Positions 1 through 7,050 of a DNA stretch of 7,050 nt are shown here, in pieces (within the stretch, counting starts at the first letter, position 1; every line of letters begins with the position of its first letter). The notes beneath the pieces are model-generated. The model had not been told where the DNA came from, searched no databases, and saw only the letters and a program-made list of their open reading frames with translations. Where the stretch lies: NCBI GenBank assembly GCA_023379555.1, contig JAMCQR010000005.1:7194-14243 (forward strand), read 5' to 3'. Origin of the DNA: Thermoplasmatota archaeon (GTDB lineage Archaea > Thermoplasmatota > Thermoplasmata > Thermoplasmatales > GCA-001856825). The position numbers and the translations under genes are program-made.

Positions 1-36
1 CTCATACAGGACTTCGCCGATTTGTGGTCAGAATGA
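1..36 (+). CDS. Possible 3' end of a plus-strand gene entering from the left
   Basis: Frame 1 is open from the first base and reads LIQDFADLWSE before a TGA at 34-36. The composition looks like a protein C-terminus, and the stop falls just before the stop codon of the converging gene at 38, as expected for two tightly packed convergent genes. Eleven codons are too few to identify a product. The alternative is that this is simply the 3' flank of the minus-strand gene, or the start of another minus-strand gene (an ATG reads at 5-3 on that strand). I give no function. Confidence 0.3.
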   Translation, partial: LIQDFADLWSE

Positions 37-37
37 A

Positions 38-889
38 TCATTTGCGTTTATAGTATGCAAACATTCCAACCATTAGAACGGCGAATATTGCTCCACCTAT
101 GCCTAGTGAGATAGCATTTGACCTAAGATTTTGTGTCAGGTAACTTGAAAATCCCCCAACCTGCAACTGTGCCAGGACATCGTTAGTTATCGGCTGCCCA
201 GATGAGACCACCTGGTTATAAGTGAAGGAGAAAGTGCCATTTATTATTGGAAATGAAAAACGGAGTAGTGTACTATTTGCTCCCCAGTCAGTATCGACAG
301 AGAGGAAAACCTGAAAAACAGAATTGCCCACATTGACAAATCCTGGAGATTGAAGGTAGAATGAAGAATTGCCGTAATCCAGAGTCAGATTGTAAATGGA
401 AGTATTCTGAATCAGTCTGGTCCCGTTGATGAAGGTTCCGTTTACCAGAATTTCACGCGTTGGAACCTCTTCATTTATCGTGATGTAAGCGAAAGAGGTG
501 TTGCCCTCCACTTCCACTTTGTTCAGATAAGATTTCATAGAGGGGACGGACAACGAGTAAGTTCCATTTTTCATTGGAAAATTAACATTGATTGGGTTTT
601 TGGATAGGTGTATTGAATCATTCAGGGAGATGCTGTCGTTAATAGGAGAAACAAGGTTCGTGGCAAAAGAGAGGTTCAAGAGACTACTGGTTCTGTGGAC
701 ATAAGAGTCACCCTTACTTATGTGGAATGTTTCCATTGTGCCGAACGGGTTATTGCCTAGAGAAATGGATTCCAGGGCGATCATCGGTACCTTCTCGGAA
801 GAAGAATAAGAAGCAGCTCCCAGTGCAGGTGCTAATATCATGATCGTAACGACCGCGATCAGCACAGCGACTTCGCCTGAAACCCGCAT
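38..889 (-). CDS. Membrane-anchored, sequon-rich surface protein of unknown function
   Basis: I do not recognise a family. The 283-residue product has a hydrophobic N-terminal segment (about residues 7-24, followed by an ALGAAS-like cleavage region), a long polar ectodomain (about 26-257) and a C-terminal membrane span (about 259-279) ending in the basic tail KRK. This predicts type I topology with most of the chain outside the cell. The ectodomain has no cysteine and is rich in Ser, Asn, Thr, Phe and beta-prone segments. Twelve N-X-S/T sequons can be counted (Asn 72, 84, 90, 108, 130, 150, 155, 162, 167, 174, 205, 217), so heavy N-glycosylation is likely if the host has an AglB-type oligosaccharyltransferase. 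The ATG at 889-887 lies about 27 bases after a TATA-like box and has no evident Shine-Dalgarno site, so the mRNA is probably leaderless and separate from the gene upstream. It could be a cell-surface or S-layer-associated glycoprotein, or an adhesin; I cannot choose. Confidence 0.85.
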   Translation of the reverse strand: MRVSGEVAVLIAVVTIMILAPALGAASYSSSEKVPMIALESISLGNNPFGTMETFHISKGDSYVHRTSSLLNLSFATNLVSPINDSISLNDSIHLSKNPINVNFPMKNGTYSLSVPSMKSYLNKVEVEGNTSFAYITINEEVPTREILVNGTFINGTRLIQNTSIYNLTLDYGNSSFYLQSPGFVNVGNSVFQVFLSVDTDWGANSTLLRFSFPIINGTFSFTYNQVVSSGQPITNDVLAQLQVGGFSSYLTQNLRSNAISLGIGGAIFAVLMVGMFAYYKRK

Positions 890-910
890 AAACTCTTTAA
901 GATGAAATCA

Positions 911-923
911 TCATTATAAAGGT
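911..923 (-). promoter_or_regulatory. Archaeal TATA-box promoter for the surface-protein gene
   Basis: On the minus strand the 55-base gap between the PINA-like gene and the surface-protein gene contains ACCTTTATAATGA. The box TTTATAAT covers 920-913, centred about 27-28 bases before the A of the ATG at 889. Archaeal TATA boxes usually sit about 26-27 bases before the transcription start, so the start should fall at or next to the ATG, giving a leaderless transcript. No purine-rich ribosome-binding site is seen before the ATG. Confidence 0.65.
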
Positions 924-944
924 ATCTGGTACAATTTTCAAAGG

Positions 945-2732
945 TTATATTATGGAGTATCTTATTTTCTGCCCCTGGGATATCGCCTTCCTCAGTGCTC
1001 TTCCCTGCACGGATTTTGCCTTTACCTGGATTATCCCGTTCTTTGAGACCCTCGCTATGAAAAGAGGAGAATCCTCTACCAGGACCTCTACTTCCTTGTC
1101 CTTGAACTCTCCTCCAACGTTAAGATTGATTTTGTTTGCCGTGACTTCTGCCCCGACGCTTTCTGATGCCTTGAAATTCATCTCTTCTATGTCTATAGGC
1201 ATCCCAATATCCTGTTCCAACCCTCTTACCCTCGCTCCACCTTTGCCTATGACCTCTCCCATGTACTGCTCGGGCACGTAGAGCTTCAGCCTTCCTGTGT
1301 CGTCAACATCTATCTTGTGAGGAACATCGCGCAAGGCATTTTCGAGGTGGTTCACTACTGCTTTCATATCGCGTTTCTGTCTCTTCTTGACAGGAACAAC
1401 GACTACCTGTTCCCCGAACGTGTAGATTTCGAACATGAGAGTTCCGGTGAAAAAATCCTTTATCTCGATAACTGGACGGGCAAGGTCCTCCTCACTCATT
1501 CCAGAAGGAACCTTAACGGAATAGGATAGATCAAGTACGTCCTTTATTCCCCCGTTTTCGATGTATATGATCGTGTCTATGATCTGGGGGATCAGACCAA
1601 GTTCTATCTTTCCGACGAACCTCTGCATGGCGTCAATGGCCCTGGAAGAATGGATTACACCAAGCATCCCGACCCCTGCCAGCCTCAAGTCGGAATAAGT
1701 GGTGAAATCGCTTGAAACCCTGATTTCATCAAAAACTGTATAGTCGGGACGCTCGAGTAAGAGGATATCTCCAGTCTTCTCTATAGATCCCTCAAGAGGA
1801 GTCAGCTGAGTGATCTCTTGCGAAACTTGGAGGTCTCTAGGTTTTTCGATTGTCTTGACAACTTTACCAAGAGAATTGTAGTACTCAGCGAGGGCCTGTA
1901 CAAAGGTGCTCTTTCCAGCCCCAGGTTTTCCCGAGATCAGGATCCCTTCTGCCCGCTCTTTGAACCGTTTCATCAAGGAGTCCCCGATCTTGTAATCTTC
2001 AAGACCGAGTTTCGTAATCGGCCTCACTGCGGTTATTTCCAAGCCGTCGCTGACCGGTGGTCTGGTTATTACTATTCTTATGTTCTTCAGCTGGACAACT
2101 GTCGCCCCCCTGACGTCCATATCGATCAGGCTCCTGATATCGTTCCTTGCCCTCTCAACTATGTCGTTGGCTATCGTGGTCAGCTCTTCTCTGTCCAAGA
2201 CCGCAGCACCATATTCAAGACTCCAGGTGCCAGGGTGTCCCACCTTCATTCGTGGCTTAGTTCCCTCCTTGAGATGGACAGACATAGTATCAGCCGTGAA
2301 GAAAGTCTCAATGGGTCTTGAAAGTATCTGGATCGGTTCCAGATAAAGAACCTTGATTCCCTTGATCTCAGCAATGGATTTCTGCACAAAGTCTCCCGTG
2401 ACCAGAGTAGAATTGTTGTCCAGAGCCAGCTGTCTGATGAGCTCATCTATCTCTCCACTCTTGGCTCTCTTGATCTGCCATTCCGCAGGTCTCTTCCCTG
2501 AGAATGCAAGAGTAATTCTACCGTCATCGCACATCTTTCTCAGTCTCTTGAGTTCTTCAAGACCGGTGAAGCCAATGCTCTTCCCCTCATTTGCCTGATG
2601 TTCTATCTCGGAGATGAGAGACTCCGGTACGATTACGTCAGCAGGAGTCTTCCCTTTGAGAAATTCGCAGAATCTCCCATCCACTATGACCGAAGTATCC
2701 GGAATGTATGTTTCTTGTACTTCCATTGCCAT
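945..2732 (-). CDS. PIN-domain / RecA-type ATPase / KH-domain protein (PINA-like)
   Basis: This 595-residue protein matches the archaeal PIN-ATPase-KH family; Sulfolobus PINA is a hexameric ATPase reported to bind the Holliday junction resolvase Hjc and promote branch migration. Domains in order: a PIN domain at about 8-135, with likely metal-binding acidic residues D12 (in PDTSVIVDG), E42, D96 and D114; a linker with a beta-rich segment; a secretion/PilT-like ATPase with Walker A GKPGAGKST at 268-276 and Walker B YTVFDEIR at 331-338 (D335, E336); a KH domain around 480-517 with the GKGG loop at 496-499; and a C-terminal extension to 595. All key motifs are intact, so both nucleotide hydrolysis and a nuclease-type fold are plausible. 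The role in this organism (recombination, or RNA handling through KH) is inferred. The gene starts 9 bases after guaAB ends. The ATG at 2732 has TGAGGA before it; a second ATG at 2726 (Met3) has AGAGG at good spacing, so the start is uncertain by two codons. Older annotations may call it a PilT-family ATPase. Confidence 0.93.
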   Translation of the reverse strand: MAMEVQETYIPDTSVIVDGRFCEFLKGKTPADVIVPESLISEIEHQANEGKSIGFTGLEELKRLRKMCDDGRITLAFSGKRPAEWQIKRAKSGEIDELIRQLALDNNSTLVTGDFVQKSIAEIKGIKVLYLEPIQILSRPIETFFTADTMSVHLKEGTKPRMKVGHPGTWSLEYGAAVLDREELTTIANDIVERARNDIRSLIDMDVRGATVVQLKNIRIVITRPPVSDGLEITAVRPITKLGLEDYKIGDSLMKRFKERAEGILISGKPGAGKSTFVQALAEYYNSLGKVVKTIEKPRDLQVSQEITQLTPLEGSIEKTGDILLLERPDYTVFDEIRVSSDFTTYSDLRLAGVGMLGVIHSSRAIDAMQRFVGKIELGLIPQIIDTIIYIENGGIKDVLDLSYSVKVPSGMSEEDLARPVIEIKDFFTGTLMFEIYTFGEQVVVVPVKKRQKRDMKAVVNHLENALRDVPHKIDVDDTGRLKLYVPEQYMGEVIGKGGARVRGLEQDIGMPIDIEEMNFKASESVGAEVTANKINLNVGGEFKDKEVEVLVEDSPLFIARVSKNGIIQVKAKSVQGRALRKAISQGQKIRYSII

Positions 2733-2744
2733 CCTCTATCCTCA
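2733..2744 (-). promoter_or_regulatory. Ribosome-binding site for the PINA-like gene, overlapping the guaAB stop
   Basis: On the minus strand the sequence TGAGGATAGAGG runs straight into the ATG at 2732-2730. Its TGA is the guaAB stop codon. TGAGGA suits the first ATG and AGAGG suits the second ATG at 2726-2724. Sharing the stop codon with the binding site points to translational coupling and to an internal operon gene rather than a new promoter. Confidence 0.6.
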
Positions 2745-3668
2745 CTCCCATTCTATTGTTGCAGGGGGTTTGTCAGTGATATCATAAACAACTCTGCTTA
2801 TTTCAGGAATACCATTGGTAATCTCCCTTGAAATCTTTGCCAGCATTTCTAGGGGTATTGGGGTAAAATTCGCAGTCATCCCATCTAACGAGTTTACGCA
2901 CCTGATCGCAACCGTCGAGCCATAGACTCTTCTGTCCCCGTGAACACCTGTGGAACGGTCAGCCAGAAGGACAACAAAGTACTGCCACGGTACTTCTTCA
3001 AATTTGGAAACATTCTTCTCAAGGATGGAAGTTGCCTTCTTGAGCAGGTCAACTCTATCCCTTGTGACTTCTCCGATGATCCTGACAGCCAGCCCTGGTC
3101 CAGGAAAAGGTTGCCTCATCTTAGGTATACCATAATAATCGGCTATTTTCCGCACCTCATCTTTGTACAGATCTCGCAGTGGTTCTACGATCTTCAGATT
3201 CACAATGTCCGGTAACCCACCAACGTTGTGGTGACTTTTTATTGTATCTCTCAGTCCTCCCCCAGACTCTATCCAGTCGGGAGCAATGGTCCCTTGAACG
3301 AGATATTTAGCTCCGAAGTCCTTAGCCTCCCTCTCGAAGACGTCTATGAAAGTCTTTCCTATTATCTTCCTCTTTGTCTCCGGGTCCGTTACGCCCTTAA
3401 GGCGACCAAGAAAGAGCTCTTCTTCTTTGACGATCTTGTGATTGATACCGAGGTCCGCCAGAGTCTTTTGGACATCGATCTCCTCATCAAGTCGCATTAA
3501 TCCTGTGTCTACGTATATTGCAAGAACCTCAGAATCAAGGGCCTCCGAAGCAACTTTGGCCGCAACAGTACTATCAATGCCACCTGAAACTGCTATAACT
3601 GCTTTCCCCAGCACTTCCTTCTTTATTTTTTGTATCTCTTTCGAGACAAACGATTCTGGTGCGAACAA
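2742..3668 (-). CDS. guaAB: GMP synthase subunit B (ATP pyrophosphatase, GuaAb)
   Basis: This subunit adenylates XMP and, using ammonia passed from a separate glutamine amidotransferase subunit (GuaAa), makes GMP in the last step of guanine nucleotide synthesis in the cytoplasm. The 308-residue length is normal for the stand-alone archaeal subunit. Visible motifs are the PP-loop SGGIDST (28-34), KSHHNVGGLP (144-153), RQPFPGPGLAVR (185-196) and the family C-terminus DITDKPPATIEWE (296-308). There is no amidotransferase domain, and no GuaAa gene lies in the window. The start codon is TTG at 3668-3666: the frame is open back to a stop at 3713-3711, but no ATG or GTG occurs in that stretch, and starting at TTG gives an N-terminus (MFAPESF) that resembles archaeal homologues. 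No good Shine-Dalgarno site precedes it, so translation may depend on coupling to the membrane-protein gene that ends 13 bases upstream. The function is secure; the start is less so. Confidence 0.96.
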   Translation of the reverse strand: MFAPESFVSKEIQKIKKEVLGKAVIAVSGGIDSTVAAKVASEALDSEVLAIYVDTGLMRLDEEIDVQKTLADLGINHKIVKEEELFLGRLKGVTDPETKRKIIGKTFIDVFEREAKDFGAKYLVQGTIAPDWIESGGGLRDTIKSHHNVGGLPDIVNLKIVEPLRDLYKDEVRKIADYYGIPKMRQPFPGPGLAVRIIGEVTRDRVDLLKKATSILEKNVSKFEEVPWQYFVVLLADRSTGVHGDRRVYGSTVAIRCVNSLDGMTANFTPIPLEMLAKISREITNGIPEISRVVYDITDKPPATIEWE

Positions 3669-3681
3669 TTCGATCCAGTTC

Positions 3682-3975
3682 TCAGGTCTTAAGAAGTACC
3701 GCGAGGAATATCAGAAGAGCGATTACCGCGCCAACTACTGCAGAAACTAGGTACAGAATACCGTTGTATATCACGAATGAGAGGCTGACATCCAGGACAC
3801 CTCTGGCAAAATAAGTCAACAGCCAGAAAACCAGCCCAACCACTCCCAGCACTATTCCAAAAGTCCTAACTTTCCCTGACCCGAAATAGGCTGCGAATAT
3901 GCCGAGCACAAGCAATGAAAGCCCCAACAGAAGGAGTAGCATTGCGACAAAAATACCACCAAATGAGTTATACAT
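3682..3975 (-). CDS. Small multi-span membrane protein of unknown function
   Basis: I do not recognise a family. The 97-residue product is almost wholly hydrophobic: a first span at about 6-31, a short loop with Gly-Ser-Gly-Lys and Arg, a second span at about 38-57, an Arg-Gly-Val-Leu-Asp loop, then a long hydrophobic stretch at 65-95 that could be one or two spans, ending in Lys-Thr. No cysteine, histidine cluster or catalytic motif is visible. The ATG at 3975 is preceded by TAGGTAAT, six bases from the start, so it reads as a translated operon gene. It begins 8 bases after the Lrp-type gene and ends 13 bases before guaAB, an arrangement that suggests co-expression with both. Three or four spans with small loops would fit a minor accessory, channel-like or regulatory membrane protein, but nothing here decides. 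Confidence 0.8.
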   Translation of the reverse strand: MYNSFGGIFVAMLLLLLGLSLLVLGIFAAYFGSGKVRTFGIVLGVVGLVFWLLTYFARGVLDVSLSFVIYNGILYLVSAVVGAVIALLIFLAVLLKT

Positions 3976-3986
3976 ATTATTACCTA
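3976..3986 (-). promoter_or_regulatory. Ribosome-binding site for the small membrane protein
   Basis: The minus strand reads TAGGTAATAAT directly before ATG at 3975-3973. The TAG is the stop of the Lrp-type gene, and AGGTAAT differs from the archaeal AGGTGAT consensus at one base. Its presence here, against its absence at the promoter-proximal genes, supports an internal operon position. Confidence 0.5.
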
Positions 3987-4226
3987 CATCTTTATTCCAG
4001 TCAATGTCTTCGTGTCCAAAATACCTTCTATTACTCTGATCTTTTCCATGACGATCTGACCCAACTCCGTGAAATCTTTAGTTTCTAGCTTTGCGATCAG
4101 GTCGTACTCTCCGAATAGTGGGTGAAGCTCTACAATCTCCTTTATCTTCAACAACTCATTATACACCTGATGTTCCTTACCCGGAACTGTGCTGATCAAA
4201 ACGAAACCAACAGCCAGATTCACCAC
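3984..4226 (-). CDS. Stand-alone Lrp/AsnC effector-binding (RAM) domain protein
   Basis: The 80-residue chain covers only the C-terminal alpha-beta sandwich of Lrp/AsnC regulators, with no helix-turn-helix. The pattern is beta (VGFVLISTV), helix (GKEHQVYNELLKIK), beta (EIVELHPLFG), the family-typical GEYDLIAKLET turn and strand, helix (FTELGQIVMEKIR) and a final strand (ILDTKTLTGIKM). In the family this domain forms dimers or octamers and binds amino acids or related small molecules; stand-alone versions may tune full-length Lrp proteins or act as sensors. Two GTG codons in a row are the only possible starts (4226-4224 and 4223-4221) because TAA lies three codons upstream. The TATA box centred near 4250 favours a leaderless start, and the second GTG fits the usual 27-base spacing slightly better, giving 79 residues. 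It is the first gene of the predicted four-gene operon. The ligand is unknown. Confidence 0.9.
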   Translation of the reverse strand: MVNLAVGFVLISTVPGKEHQVYNELLKIKEIVELHPLFGEYDLIAKLETKDFTELGQIVMEKIRVIEGILDTKTLTGIKM

Positions 4227-4246
4227 CGAAGTTTAATCGAGAGGTC

Positions 4247-4260
4247 TTATTAAAGCCTTT
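4247..4260 (-). promoter_or_regulatory. Archaeal promoter for the Lrp-guaAB-PINA operon
   Basis: The minus strand reads AAAGGCTTTAATAA. The TATA-like TTTAATAA covers 4254-4247 and is preceded by a purine-rich stretch at the place of a BRE. The box centre is about 24 bases before the first GTG (4226) and about 27 before the second (4223), so transcription should begin at or within a few bases of the start codon. No other TATA-like box with proper spacing is seen inside the cluster. Confidence 0.6.
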
Positions 4261-4293
4261 CCTGAAGTTTGCCCTCTCTAAATGACATTTTCT

Positions 4294-4438
4294 TCAACTC
4301 GCCGCCATTCTTTCATAGTCCAACAGTTCGGCAAGACTGGCTAAGGGATCATTGAACTTTGTGTTTTACCTATTGTGTTTTACCTAAATGCATTGCAGAG
4401 TCGGCTTCAAGTACATCGTAACATATGGGCGAAAAGAA
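4294..4438 (-). pseudogene. Possible decayed coding remnant (transposase-like?)
   Basis: Two short minus-strand frames look more like protein than chance. From 4365 to 4297 one reads NTKFNDPLASLAELLDYERM and then AAS before a TGA at 4296-4294; from 4438 to 4373 another, in a different frame, contains DVLEADSAMHLGKTQ before a TAG. Both lack a usable start and they are joined across the 14-base duplication. The phrase DPL-x-x-LAELLDYE recalls the N-terminal region of some IS5-type transposases, but this is a weak memory-based resemblance. Removing one duplicate copy does not put the two frames together, so at least one further indel would be needed. Chance open frames remain quite possible. Confidence 0.22.
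4359..4386. repeat. Perfect 14-base tandem duplication
   Basis: The unit TTGTGTTTTACCTA occurs twice without mismatch or gap, at 4359-4372 and 4373-4386. It lies over 100 bases from either flanking start codon, well upstream of both promoters. It could be a recent slippage duplication or a pair of direct sites for a regulator; it is not a CRISPR unit, being too short and lacking spacers. Confidence 0.9.
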
Positions 4439-4485
4439 TTAGAATACAGCGCAAACAAGCTACATTTTAGCTAATCCAAGTCAAC

Positions 4486-4498
4486 AAAATATTTTAAC
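4486..4498 (+). promoter_or_regulatory. Archaeal promoter for the oxidoreductase genes
   Basis: The sequence AAAATATTTTAAC contains an AT-rich TATA-like core (AATATTTTA, 4488-4496) centred about 27 bases before the ATG at 4519. This places transcription initiation at or next to the start codon. The bases before the ATG (GACGTAGTC) contain no Shine-Dalgarno site, which agrees with a leaderless message. Confidence 0.65.
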
Positions 4499-4518
4499 TG
4501 AGAATAACTGACGTAGTC

Positions 4519-7050
<2,532 letters not shown>

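Larger units (their letters stand above)
4227..4518. other. Divergent intergenic spacer
   Basis: These 292 bases separate the Lrp-type operon (leftward) from the oxidoreductase genes (rightward). They hold one TATA-like box near each end, a perfect 14-base tandem duplication near the middle and short, protein-like minus-strand reading frames that may be the remains of a gene. I see no tRNA, no riboswitch motif I can name, no terminator hairpin and no intact small gene; a 20-codon plus-strand frame at 4282-4344 has no promoter or binding site of its own. Confidence 0.7.

Noticed and set aside
815..889. Type IV pilin or archaellin-like (class III) signal at the N-terminus of the surface protein
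   Set aside because: A Gly-Glu before a hydrophobic stretch hints at it, but a C-terminal membrane span with a basic tail and an ALGA-type cleavage site fit a type I membrane protein with an ordinary signal peptide better.
890..944. Transcription terminator after the PINA-like gene
   Set aside because: Only short T runs and no stem are visible; I cannot support a terminator, although the next gene has its own promoter.
952..2831. Several plus-strand open frames of 66-167 codons opposite the PINA-like gene
   Set aside because: They lie wholly or mostly opposite a well-supported gene with intact motifs, lack promoters or binding sites and have unremarkable composition; they are shadows of the minus-strand coding pattern.
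2940..3750. Plus-strand open frames opposite guaAB and the membrane-protein gene
   Set aside because: The minus strand carries a complete GMP synthase B with all family motifs; the opposite frames show no recognisable domain.
4282..4344. Twenty-codon plus-strand frame starting ATG in the spacer
   Set aside because: No TATA box or binding site precedes it, and it is antisense to the more protein-like minus-strand fragment.
4359..4386. CRISPR-like repeat
   Set aside because: Only two adjacent 14-base copies with no spacer between them; this is a tandem duplication.

Overview
The window suggests a euryarchaeon, most likely in or near the Thermoplasmata; this is an inference from gene content and promoters, not from a marker gene. 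The supporting points are a stand-alone ATP-pyrophosphatase subunit of GMP synthase (the split archaeal form), a PIN-ATPase-KH protein of the archaeal PINA type, a two-subunit 2-oxoacid:ferredoxin oxidoreductase with a fused gamma-alpha chain, and TATA boxes placed about 25-28 bases before start codons, which implies leaderless mRNAs. Base composition looks balanced, somewhat below 50% GC by eye.

Layout. Bases 1-36 may be the last codons of a plus-strand gene entering from the left. A minus-strand gene (38-889) encodes a sequon-rich, membrane-anchored surface protein with its own promoter. Upstream lies a compact minus-strand cluster, read from 4226 down to 945: a stand-alone Lrp/AsnC effector-binding (RAM) domain, a small multi-span membrane protein, GMP synthase subunit B (TTG start) and the PINA-like ATPase. 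Gaps between these four genes are only 8, 13 and 9 bases, so they are probably one transcript from a promoter near 4250. A 292-base divergent spacer (4227-4518) holds two outward promoters, a perfect 14-base tandem duplication and what may be decayed coding sequence. Going right are the fused gamma-alpha subunit (4519-6435) and the beta subunit (from 6425, GTG start, cut by the window end) of the oxidoreductase, overlapping by 11 bases.

How the genes fit together. The right-hand pair forms one enzyme that oxidatively decarboxylates 2-oxoacids to acyl-CoA and reduces ferredoxin. The left cluster mixes purine synthesis (XMP to GMP), a possible amino-acid-sensing domain and a DNA- or RNA-acting ATPase; co-transcription is well supported by spacing, but a shared function is not shown. 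I found no CRISPR array, tRNA, rRNA or intact mobile element. The least explained items are the operon make-up, the unknown membrane protein and the spacer.
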